Positions 34,263 through 44,216 of a stretch of DNA of 44,216 nt are shown here, in pieces; position 1 is the stretch's first letter, and the number at the start of each line of letters is the position of its first letter. A program made the translations under genes and the position numbers. The notes beneath the pieces are model-generated. The model saw only the letters and a list, made by a program, of their open reading frames with translations. It did not search any database and was not told the origin of the DNA. Source of the DNA: Bigelowiella natans CCMP2755 (lineage: Eukaryota; Cercozoa; Chlorarachniophyceae); contig ADNK01000631.1 in the NCBI GenBank assembly GCA_000320545.1, positions 82,501-126,716 of the forward strand, in the 5' to 3' direction.

Positions 34263-35805
34263 GAGAGATGAAGATGGAATGAGAAAGAAACAAAGGGCGT
34301 GGTCGGATGTCCACTGAAGAGAAAGTACTCGGGAAAATATAACACAAGGCTCAACCTCAAGATTCTGGCATTTTGCAATGAAATTCAACGCGCAATCACA
34401 AATGCCCATTCCTTCATTTGAGACGGCCCACCATGCTTCATGATCCTGATCAATACCTTGTAAATTGTAACATGCTTATTGATGTGAAGGAATTCATGAC
34501 ATCTTCATGGTAACCTTGATCGATAATCCAAAGGTCCGACTTTCCGCCTTGCTTCTCATATTCTGCGATAAACCTCTTTGATTCCGTGTAAGGTATAGTC
34601 CTATCCTCTTTACCTAGAACAGTCGAAACATGTAATGCAAGAGAGAAGCAAAGCTTTTTAATAAAACCTAGTCATTTATACGGTTCTTACTACCGTGGAT
34701 AGCAAGAATCGACGGGGACTCCTTGTTTATCGAATATTCTTTTTTGCCCTTGTAGCTCGCGTAGACCTCCCACACAAGAGGTGTTCCCCAAAGGCAAACC
34801 ACAGTATGGACTTTTTGCTTAAGCTCTTTTCTGTCGCCGGAGAGAGCGATGTCGCATTCAAAGAAATCGCGCCCACTGGCTAGGCCTGTTGTAGTAGCCA
34901 GCGCCGCTCCCGCCGACTCACCAAGTACTGTAACTCGTCCCATATCCAAGTTGAATTTCTCTGAATTATCTGCCAGAAAACGCAGTGCTAATCTAGCATC
35001 ACGGGCCCCAGTAAAGGCAGGTCTAAGTTGTTTATATGCCCACTCGTTCAGAGAGCCATCAGCGTTGGTGAAAAATTTCTTCCCGTGTTCGTCCCAGTCT
35101 TTTGGAACCTTTTCAAGAAAGCACTCATTGTAGGGAAAGCACGGGAATTATGGATGTTGGCTCATTCTCTCGCAACCTCATGTAAAATTGAGATGCTATG
35201 GTTGTTGATGTTGTTGTTTTTGATGATGATGATGTTGTTGTTGTGCCAGAAAACAGGATGTAATACCAAACTCTCTGCGGGGCCAAGACTGTAGTCGATA
35301 GACAAGACCGCAAATCCTCTCGATGCGAAATATCTAGCTGCATCCACAATCTCGGGTGCTGACTTTGTCCCAGCTTGAAATCCGCCTCCATGGATGAGTA
35401 GGATCACAGGCATTTTGCTGCCTTCTTTGGCATCATTCTTTGGGATGTAGCCATCTCCACGCAGCTCAACTTCCTCCCCCTTCTTGGATCCCCAGCCAGT
35501 ATTGTGCTGAGCCAATCCTTTTGTGCAACAATTAATCTGAGCTAGACGCTTATTCCTACTCATTTCAGACGGTTGGAGTGTTTTGCTACCATAAACGAGG
35601 TCTTCATGCACCTCAACCTCGTACGCCTCTATCGCCGAAATCTCCATTGCAGGGAAGATCTATCCTTGTGAGTTATGGTGTGTCTTACTCTGATGGTCTT
35701 ATTAGAGCACGTTACAGACGGTTACAGCACTACGATTTTTACAGGAGAGAAATGGAGGTGAACAGGGAAAACAACCAAGAGATATGGTGCCATAAGTTCC
35801 CACAT
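34022..35805 (-). CDS. Alpha/beta-hydrolase (esterase-like), secreted, with C-terminal zinc-knuckle motif
   Basis: Six exons: 35805-35743, 35659-35267, 35108-34691, 34613-34515, 34456-34356, 34204-34022, 418 residues. Exon 1 (MWELMAPYLLVVFPVHLHFS) is a signal-peptide-like leader placed by phase fit only. The fold is clear: LLIHGGGFQAG oxyanion loop, FAVLSIDYSLGPAES, nucleophile elbow VTVLGESAGAALA, acid in IHGSKEDRTIPY and catalytic His in DQDHEAWWAV. This matches the carboxylesterase/lipase-type hydrolase group acting on ester bonds; the substrate is unknown. The last exon encodes a CKNCRCIWHETNECPY segment (C-x2-C-x4-H-x4-C), a zinc-knuckle pattern not expected in this fold, then a Ser-rich tail. 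The exon 3 acceptor could also be 15 bases upstream (same phase). Head-to-head with the EamA transporter gene. Confidence 0.88.
34221..34260. repeat. (GA)n in hydrolase-gene intron
   Basis: On the transcribed strand this is a (CT)n tract some 20 bases upstream of the last 3' splice site (acceptor at 34205-34206). Confidence 0.85.
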
Positions 35806-36187
35806 TTTCTAAGTTTGTCGTCCTTGTTAAACGCCATCGTTTTTCGGCGTGATATGACGAGAGAGATGGATTTATTTGGGATTATTTGCATGTTGCACGT
35901 GCAGAGTTTGCGCCACTTCTCTCTCTCTCCTCTCTGATAACGTGTGGCTGCAGGCAGCCAACGGCGAGTTTTGAGTTTTGGTTGGTCAGACGGCCCTAAT
36001 TTCCTCAGAATTCTCTCCCAATAGCCAGTCGCAACACACAGTTCCATTGCATTCACCGTAAACGAGCCAGAAGAAATGGCGCCTGCCCGCTGACTCCTCT
36101 CGGAACTTATCGTGCTATCGGGCAAACTTAGGGCTACGAGAACAAAACAGGGCGGGCACGCATAGATTAGGCATCGTAAAGCGCAGC
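35806..36187. promoter_or_regulatory. Divergent intergenic region, hydrolase (-) / EamA transporter (+)
   Basis: 382 bp separate the two predicted start codons. No specific promoter motif was recognised. Confidence 0.4.
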
Positions 36188-37206
36188 ATGCGAGCAACAG
36201 TGAGGGCACTGGCCATACTGACGGTCACTGTGACGTCGTCGTCGATGCTAATGCCAGCCTCGCCGTACAGAAGGCCTTCCTCACCATCGGTGCCACCTGT
36301 AAGCAAGGCAGGCCGAATTTCCTTCGGATCTAACTCGAAAGCACCTTCATGGAGCCCACAAGATTCACAGCAGCTGGTCGATACTACCCCTGCTTTGAGA
36401 AGGATCCTGTCGCAGACAGGCATGCCCAGGACCAGACGTTCGGTGCGGCTGAACGCCGTCACCGAGAGGCAGGGGAAAATGGACATGAGAGGAGGGGGGG
36501 GTGGAGGAACAACGGGTGCTGAGTCTATGTTGCTAGCTACTGCCATCCTGTGGGGCACATATCCTCCAGCCCTCAAGGTCCTCTTCGCGCAGGAAGGAGC
36601 ACCTACGGATCCGCTTCTGATTTGTGCTGTTCGCTTTGCCATCATGGCCACTGCTGCATCTTTCACCTTTGTCCCTCTACGCGATGTTGGATCGAAGGTT
36701 CGTATCATTGGGCCCCTTTGCCTTGAATTCGTGCTATGCCTGATCCTTTGACTTCTGTTGGTCGTTATTTTTTTTATTCTCGCTGATTACGTATTCTCCC
36801 TCCTCCTCCCAAAACATGTTTTCTTGCCCCTGCCTCATCGTATTAGGTTCTATCCGGAAGGGCGGGACTGGCAGCCTTTGAATTGGGCGCATTGGGAGTT
36901 GCAGGAACACTTCTGAATACTGCGAGTTTAGCCAGCACCTCCGCTATTCGCGTGGCAATCCTGCTTTCTCTTGTCAATGTCTTCACACCATTACTTGCAG
37001 CTCTTGTCGGTAAAACAGCTGAAGAACGCACAGTCAAAGTGCCATCCATAATCGCCTGCATCATGGCCCTGTTCTCGACGTTATACGCTCTCAGCGACAA
37101 GGGAGCTGGTGGAGACTCACTGGGTATCGATGGATTGACACTCGGAGACCTTGAGGCCATGGCTGCCGCTTTTGCTTACTCATCCACAAAAGTAGATTCT
37201 GCATCT

Positions 37207-37244
<38 letters not shown>

Positions 37245-37771
37245 CAGACAGACATATATTTATATATTTGCATATGCATTATAATGAGATGTGACAATTC
37301 CGTGGATTTCGCATGCTGCATGTGAAGAAAACTCGCTTCATCATCTCACCATCCGTGTGGACCGACAACCAACATCAGGTTAGGCTCGGCTCATTAACAA
37401 AGGAGATCGATGCTCCCAGCCTCAACTCCGGCCGTTTCCTTGGACAAGGAATCATAGCGTGTGCTGTTCTAGCTGCACACTTACTGACCACACAGACTTC
37501 ACTACAATCAGAATGGCCCCATAGCAACGACCTGTCCCAATGGGCAATTTTGGCGTTCACGGCGCTGATATCAGGCATGCTATCCTCCATCCTACAGGCA
37601 AAAGGGCAGCAAACCGTTACACCCGCGGTAGCACAGCCGATTTTCTCTACGGTGACAGTGTGGAGCACGGTGTTCTCCGCTCTCGTCCTGCATGAAACCA
37701 TAACTCCAAGTGAGATAGTTGGAGGACTCGGGATCGTTGCCGCGTCGTTAGTTAATTCTCTCAGAATCTAG
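36188..37771 (+). CDS. EamA/DMT-superfamily transporter with long N-terminal leader
   Basis: Three exons: 36188-36697, 36847-37191, 37379-37771; both junctions are phase 0; 415 residues. The start MRATVRALAILTVTVTSSSM looks like a signal peptide. It is followed by about 80 Ser/Arg/Pro-rich, acid-poor residues, then the membrane core from residue about 108. Core segments include MLLATAILWGTYPPALKVLF, IRVAILLSLVNVFTPLLAAL, IIACIMALFSTLYALSD, WAILAFTALISGMLSSILQA and PSEIVGGLGIVAASLVNSL, the usual ten-helix drug/metabolite transporter layout with its two internal halves. The leader resembles the bipartite (signal plus transit) presequences of proteins sent to secondary plastids. Plastid-envelope transport of a metabolite is therefore a possible role, but only inferred. 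Intron 2 has a (CA)n tract. Confidence 0.9.
37209..37239. repeat. (CA)n in transporter-gene intron
   Basis: CA dinucleotides about 20 bases after the 5' splice site at 37192. Confidence 0.85.
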
Positions 37772-37903
37772 CACCTTACACTAACTAATAGCTTGAGAGC
37801 TTGGCCGCTTATGCTGTACGTTATTACTGGGAGTGCGTGAATAATCGTTTGAGTGAGAAACTGGGAGAAACTCTGAATTAGCGATAATGAAATATGTATT
37901 TAT

Positions 37904-37942
<39 letters not shown>

Positions 37943-38817
37943 TAAAAACTTAAATGAGAAATCGCAATATAGTTGTTGTTATAGAGTAAGGGTTCAGAAT
38001 TCTGATTCCTGTATCATTATGAAGCGGGATATCGGCATGCCATTATAAGCATGCAAGAATTCTGTATCTCCGGATGTAAAAGTTAATGATTAATAAATTG
38101 TCAATACATATTCAAGCGTATCTTACCGTTCCTGAAGAGATACCCATCCATTAAGACAAATATTTAGCTGCAGTTACGTATTCACAGCGGACACGGTCTT
38201 CCGCGCGCGCAGCATATATTTCGTGGCATTTATCAATCTGACCGACTATGTTCTGTACAGCAGACATTGTTCCGCTATCATGACCGTGGACGCAATTGAA
38301 TCAGCACTACGATGACACGATGGCAACGTGGAGCACGCGCGCGAGCCCACATGCGATATACATGCAGGCGCGCAATTGCATGCATATGCAAGCAGTGCGT
38401 ATCTGTAACAAGGCTAGCTAGGTGTGGGTCGCGGCATGACGTGGCTCGCCGCCTCTCTGCAGCTGCATTCAACTATCTCACCAACATTTTACTAGCACAC
38501 GTTCTCTATGCTGTTATTAACGCATTTCATGTTGCGGGTTAGTTCATGCAAAGCTCGTGCTCTCCTCAATCGCCCACATATAGCACTGTACATATAGCAC
38601 CGCAGCTATATGGCAACGCATATTATGTGCACTAAATCATCATTTCACGCCCATCGATGCAATATGTGTATAAAGCATCTCGATATTATCAATATCCCTA
38701 AAGCAGTGCATATTATTTAGACATGCCATCTCTGCTGCAGAGTAATGAGTAATGTGGAATACTCCATCACGCTTATTGCCAACACATGTATATACCTCAT
38801 AAAATACTACAAAGCTG
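37772..38817. other. Intergenic, tail-to-tail (transporter and Kelch genes)
   Basis: Contains a (TG)n tract at about 37905-37941 and unstructured sequence. Part 38180-38480 is rich in GCGCGC, CATGC and GCTAGC words like the other islands. No gene was seen. Confidence 0.5.
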
Positions 38818-39326
38818 TCAGCTCATCATCCGGAGATTGAGGATTGTCATCAGTGGATCGAAATGAGTCCCAAAGCTGAAGCAGCCTACACCCCCGCCGA
38901 CAGCCATGATTCTTGCATGCGACTCTTTGCAGCTTCCACGGGCTGACCGCGTAGGTACTTTTGGTGGCTGTAGGCCATGAAGCTGAACTCGAATCAAAGA
39001 CAGATTCTTAAAACTGAAAGGGAAGCTGTTTTTATCAATACTATCATTAGATAGTGATATTTCAGCTTCTTTCCACTCGAAACTCTCGGGTAGGAAGCAT
39101 TTAGCTCTTGGCTGCTGTTGTGCATCTTCTATCCTTGTCAACTCATCGTGAGGACGGACCCCACCAACGACGACCAAACGCCAGCGCATGTCCGAAAACT
39201 GAAGACAATATACCGTACCATTCGCCCCAAAATACATGTGTTGACTTGCAAACACAAACACACAAACACACACACACACACACACACACATACACACACA
39301 CACACACATACAAACACACAAACACA

Positions 39327-39371
<45 letters not shown>

Positions 39372-40265
39372 AAACACACGCGCGCGCGCACACACACTAC
39401 CGATCTCTTTGGGTGGATATAGCTGTCCACCATATTGGCAACACCCACTCCACACATATCGGAAAGGCTGCTTTTCATCACCACTATCATCATCTACGTC
39501 ATCATCATCATCATCATCATCATCCTCATCATGATAAACTTATCATCACCTGCGCCCAGCATGCTCCATGTGAGTACACAGCTGCCATGCCTGGTATCCG
39601 AATGGTCGAAATATGGAAGAGACTACCATTGCTGCCCTCCCCCCTCACCTGCCCCCTATTTTTCTTTCCTCCTTTGCCAAATTCAATAGAGGTGTCGTAT
39701 TCCAACTTAATCAGAGTAGCACCGGCATCATCAATGGTGGGATCACAGCCTACATCGCGACAATCATCATCGGCAGCCTGCATCCCTCTTTCTCCCTTAC
39801 AAAAGGGCAACTTTCGAGTCTCACGTCCACCAACAACAATACCCATTCCGACCAAAGCCAACTTGTTTCCTTCTCTTTCTTCACCTCCTAGAAATCTGCC
39901 GCTGTGGCTTCTACTGCGGACGGTCCTGTGAAAGCGAGGTGCAAGGATTTCGTGGAGGCTCGGAGGTACCGTGGAGAAGGAAGATGAGAAGGAGGGGGGG
40001 GGCAGTGGCCCCGACACCTAAAGATATGACAGTGATGTGTCACTCGTTACTCATAGTAGTAGTAATAGTAGTAGTAGTAGTAGTAGGTTCTGCTGACAAC
40101 ATCAAGAGATAGTTTCTTCTCGAGGCATAGACTTTGTGAGAGGAGGCATGCACAATAAACGAAGATATCACAAGTGATGAGCTCTGCTTAGCGTGACCAC
40201 TAGTTCGATTTTAGGGGGTTCCAAACTCATTAGATGTTTGTGCAAAAGCGTTAAAGCAAGGGCCG

Positions 40266-40308
<43 letters not shown>

Positions 40309-42069
40309 ATAGGCAACACTTGAATAGTGTCCCTAGAACTACTACGGCTACTCCACTACTATCTCAATATTTTAGTACCACTACATTATTAATGCACATG
40401 CAATCAAACAACAATGACCACCACCTTTGGAGCACGAAGAGACCAGTGCCAACCACCATTCACCCCGTCAGCTCTTCCCTGCAGCTTCACCTGCTTCTCC
40501 TCCTTCGCGCTACTACTTTGTTGTGCCTTTTCTTCTATGCCCCCATTTTCATGCCCCCCCCCCTCCCCCTCCTCCTCCTCTTCCTCCTTCTTCTCTGCGG
40601 TGATAATCAGGGGAGATTGAAGGCTTTGAAAATCTGGCCCTATTCCCCCTAAAAGTACACCAACATGCAACTGCCGTAGCCCTCCGACAGAGGGGAGGGT
40701 GGAGGACCGCGGGGATGAGGAGGATGATGACGGATCGCTCTCTCTCCTATATTCGCTGGTGAAGCTGCTCCTACAACCCACATGCCCAAAGTAGGCAAGC
40801 TGGTGGCGGAAACGACGAATACTGAGTGATGATGGAGACCATGATGACTCGGGTGCTAAAGAATGATAAACAACGGCAAACAGTCTCAGCTGCTGTTGAT
40901 ATATGTGATCTTGTCGTCACCTTCCATCTCCGATGCCTCTCCCTTCCCCCCCTCCATGCTAGAAGGGATGTGAATCGGGTACAGGCGGCAGGGTTGGCCC
41001 TCCACGCACTTGCCCCTCCTACCGTGTACCAGCTCCTCGGGGGGTATCCAGAAGGCCACATCTTCCACAAGACACGCAGGGGCGAAGATCAAGGAGATTC
41101 GAAGCAAAGAGAAAAAAGAAGTAAGGCAGACGTAACGACGGCAACTTAATAAATCCCCATCGACAGCATCAATGAGCATAAGGATTTCTCCGCCCTCAAA
41201 GAAGGGAAACAAGGACACCGAAAAAACGCCATGCTGCTGCGAACAGCTTCGCTCGCTTTGAGCCATCGGATCCGCGCAAAAGTTAGACATGTTCATCATC
41301 GTGACAAGATCGAGGACTCACTGTGAAGATTCGAGGGGTTTCTCCGGCCACCTAGAATCAGGACTCCCACTTCCGCACCAAAGTAAGTAGCAGAGCTATA
41401 CATGTAGTTGAGGCCATCGTAGACGCCTTCTCTGCCCCTCCCTTTCTGTTTGCCGTTGATGATGTTCGCATCATCCAACCGTTGCTTGGATGATGCGAGT
41501 CCTGTCTCTATTGATAATGGAAGGACTTGAACTAAGAGTTTGGGGTGTGTGCTCCTAGGGTTGTTCTTCTCCTCCTCTTCCTCCTCCTCCTCCTCCTCCT
41601 CTTCTTTCCTTTCTCTTATTTCAACCCGGAGGCACGTGTCCCTTGTGCTTTCATTGAGAACAGCGGGGTTCTCACTCGCTCCACCGAAAAGATAAATATC
41701 CGAAGTTCTGCAAAGACCACCAATTGTCCTCCCTTGCTCCCCCGACTCGACAGCACAGCAAGCGCTTCCAAATCGGCCGCCACCAGCTAGGAATGACGAT
41801 TTATCCGGTGCAGGTTTGCTGCTGCTACTTTGGACGTTCACCTCTGGGAAGGAGCGGGATTTCAGCGTAGAAGTGAAGGTTCTACTAGTATCTGCTGTGT
41901 TGACTTGACAGGGATGTGAGGCCATAAACGGCTGCATAGCTGATGAAGGAGGAGCAAACGCCTCTATGCTAATATCAGCTTTCTGAGAAGAAAGAGAAGA
42001 AGCAGCAGTAGCAGGGGCAATATCGTCGCTTGCGTGCTTCTCAGGAACCTGGTAGTTGCTTGCCATACA
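38818..42069 (-). CDS. Kelch beta-propeller protein, TYW4/LCMT2-like Kelch region (exon structure partial)
   Basis: Exons I can support: about 42069-41322, from 40855 down to about 40430 (end unsure), 40017-39550, and 39244-38818 with the stop. Kelch blades appear as [48 protein letters not shown]...[39 protein letters not shown] and [13 protein letters not shown]. The C-terminal [20 protein letters not shown] resembles the closing GGG[11 protein letters not shown] of the Kelch domain in wybutosine-synthesis proteins TYW4/LCMT2 and plant TYW fusions, as I remember them. A role in tRNA-Phe wybutosine formation is therefore possible. No methyltransferase part was found; it may lie upstream of 42070, or be absent. 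Low-complexity Glu/Ser inserts separate blades. A further exon probably lies near 39390-39470, but its phase is unclear. Confidence 0.65.
39249..39398. repeat. Long interrupted (CA)n tract in Kelch gene
   Basis: About 150 bp of CA repeats with CAAA interruptions and a short (GC)n. On the transcribed minus strand it is a TG tract that runs up to the acceptor of the last exon at about 39245. Confidence 0.9.
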
Positions 42070-43997
42070 AATACCTAAAGATCCATAACAGTGTGAAGTT
42101 GGGGAACGTGATGATGATAATAACGATGATGATGCTGATTACGATGATGATGCTGATGATGCTGATGATGCTGATGATGCTGATTGTGCTGATGATGATT
42201 ATGATGCTGCTGCTGCTGATGATGATGAAAAATGGGAAACAGGAATATATGCACTCCATTATCTTGTATGTGTACGCATTCAGGTCGCGCATGTGCCTTA
42301 TTATCATAATTATCATTTCTGATAGTACAGTAATATTTGCAGTGTAGATCAAACTCCTCGTATTCATCAAAGGCCTCTCGACCGTCGTTCTGTGTAGATT
42401 AGTGAGAATATTTTTATCTTGATGAAAGCTGAGTGGTTAAGATGGTGATGTGATGACGACGACGATGATGATCTGGCACTACGGTAAAGCAGGATCATAT
42501 GGTAGTGTTGGAAACGTATTAAATTCGTACTACAGCTACGAGAGCCTTACCAAATAATCTGATTGTAGCTGCAGCTGCTTTGTTAGCTGATGGAACGCCA
42601 CGTCTACCAGCATGCAAGAAGGCGAGCTCCAAAATCTAAGCCAAGAGAAGACGAAGAAGAAGAAGATGAGGATGATGAAACAGATAAAGAATGAATAGAT
42701 TTCCAGCAATTATGCAGACACGAATGGAGAAGTATCATAGAAAGGGAAAAGAGAGAGATTGGGAGAGAGATGTGAAAATTGTGCATTATTAAGTTTCACT
42801 GTATTCATGGATGGCGCTGTGACATCTCTCCTCCTCTTTAATTCCAATGATCAAATACACGCACACACAAACGAATGCACATAAAAACATATAATATACT
42901 ATGCGTGTGCGTTTGTGGGTGGTCGCGGGCATGCGTGTGAGTTCGTGTCATCTCAGAAATCAGACCACCCGTTTTCGCACATCCTTTGTTGTAATTGCCG
43001 GGGGGTTTTGTGATGTATGAAGCCCTGAGGAGGAGGTAAAGAATCACGCAAGACGTCGCATCGACCTCATTTACACACACACACACACACACGCGCACAC
43101 GCACACACGCACACACACAAACACACACACACACACACACTCGCAATCAGCTGCTGCCACGATATCTACCTTGAGGGGAGCGCCTCGAAGTGCGAGAGAC
43201 CTCTTCATGTACATCCCGAAGCACTACATGAAGTGTTCATAGAATAGCGCGGTGATAATGATGGTGAGCGATGATGGTGAGAGAAACGAGTAAGCGGGAC
43301 GACTACAGAAGATGATATCAAAGGAAGAACATGCAATTGTGCCCTGTTGCTATATCACCCGCACTACTGACTTTTCATCCTCCTCATCACTATCGGAGGA
43401 CGAAGAAGAAGAAGAAGAAGAAGAAGAAGAAGAAGAAGAAGAGGGGGAAGAATACACGAATACTTAAATCGGACATCGTCATCGTCATCCTCGCTGTCGC
43501 AGATTATGGTCTGGTCATAACTTGCAAATGTTGCCCTAATTGATTGATTCAAGGGGGATGGTAAAGAGTGGCGGGGGCATGCAAACACGATTCGTGGAGA
43601 ATGAGATTTAAGGACAGGACAGAAAAAGCAGTACTGTGTGGTTGGGGGGGGGTTAGAAACGGGAGACTCGGCGTATTGCACGTGTATCTTCGGGCAATTG
43701 GCAAAAGAATACCGTGAGAAGTGGTCAGAAAAGGCTCGTAGCGCACGCGATGATGTCTCTAAGATGACATTATCATGGTGAATTATAGAAAATCCATTGT
43801 TTCTCCATAGCGTTCATGATTTATTTATCAACATCGTCTGTTTTCTCTGATTAGTTAACATATCTCTAACATCTCGACCTGGCTCTAAATATTGCAGCAC
43901 ACACTCTGCGAATATCAGTGTCGGGGCCTGCAAGCACGATTCAGCCCATACGTCGCCAATAAACGACATCAACATATGTAGTACTTTGAGAAATTAA

Positions 43998-44077
<80 letters not shown>

Positions 44078-44216
44078 ATGTGTGTGTGTGCGTGTGTGTG
44101 TATATATATATTTTTTTTTATACATATATATATCTATCTCGCGCGCGCGCACACACACACACACACTCAGAGTGTGTGTGGCGCTCTATCGAGAGCGAGC
44201 TCGGTGTGTGAGATAT
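42070..44216. other. Repeat-rich region, possible upstream exons of the Kelch gene
   Basis: Minus-strand coding-like pieces occur. One is about 42640-42553 (phase-compatible with a piece near 42395-42360, AG at 42396, reading NDGREAFDEYEE). Another is about 43190-43166 (AG|GT site pair). An acidic Ser-rich frame crosses a (GAA)n repeat at about 43399-43440. None carries a recognised domain, so I list no gene. Also present: (ATG)n-like repeats at 42109-42230, (CA)n at 43070-43140, and TA/CA tracts to the end. Confidence 0.35.
43985..44216. repeat. (TA)n / (TG)n / (CG)n / (CA)n block at window end
   Basis: Alternating purine-pyrimidine dinucleotide repeats almost throughout: (TA)n about 44001-44033 and 44040-44072, TG about 44073-44101, then TA, CG and CA segments. 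This could adopt Z-DNA or cruciform structure. Confidence 0.85.

Noticed and set aside
39108-39534. ORFs of His/Thr and Val/Cys repeats on both strands
   Set aside because: Direct translations of a (CA)n/(TG)n microsatellite.
1-44216. CRISPR array, prophage, rRNA or operon
   Set aside because: No regularly spaced repeats with unique spacers, no phage or rRNA sequence; intron-rich eukaryotic genes throughout.

Overview
The window is nuclear DNA of a unicellular, probably algal or protist, eukaryote. It shows many short GT-AG introns (mostly 55-300 bp, present in nearly every gene), single-gene transcription units on both strands, dense CA/TG, GA/CT and TA microsatellites, and no bacterial operons. 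Species cannot be fixed from sequence alone. A secondary-plastid alga is one possibility, because one transporter carries a long signal-plus-transit-like leader.

I rebuilt exon structures by eye, joining ORF pieces at GT/AG sites in matching phase. Layout: (1-520, +) 3' end of an OGFOD3-like prolyl 4-hydroxylase-domain oxygenase; (1133-1603, -) a PARP-type ADP-ribosyltransferase domain in a repeat-like island; (2666-4058, -) a secretory cyclophilin; (4408-6659, +) a WBP11-like splicing factor; (8121-12865, -) a chromatin-reader-like protein with an extended PHD finger; (13434-14307, +) a C2H2 zinc-finger protein; (14950-16506, -) a DOMON-cytochrome b561 protein; (16704-17878, +) a four-span membrane protein; (19314-20800, +) an AlkB-like 2-oxoglutarate dioxygenase; (22012-24593, -) D-3-phosphoglycerate dehydrogenase with an ACT domain; (26388-28281, -) V-ATPase subunit D; (28750-29420, +) an unrecognised protein; (29599-33144, +) a TPR protein; (34022-35805, -) a secreted-type alpha/beta hydrolase with a zinc-knuckle tail; (36188-37771, +) an EamA/DMT transporter; (38818-about 42069, -) a Kelch beta-propeller resembling the Kelch part of wybutosine-synthesis protein TYW4.

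The genes are mostly housekeeping and do not form a pathway or an obvious defence or biosynthetic cluster. The notable organisation is alternating strand: five head-to-head pairs share gaps of about 200-570 bp that are probably bidirectional promoters. Gene-poor islands between tail-to-tail or tandem genes (524-2665, 6660-8120, 17879-19313, 20801-22011, 24594-26387, 33145-34021, 37772-38817) are rich in TG/CA-type words and look like decayed repeats.

The most interesting items are a 23-nt intron candidate in the tetraspan gene, the ePHD plus SH3/Tudor-like architecture, the isolated PARP domain with an apparent H-Y-D triad, the hydrolase-zinc-knuckle fusion, and microsatellites that abut splice acceptors.
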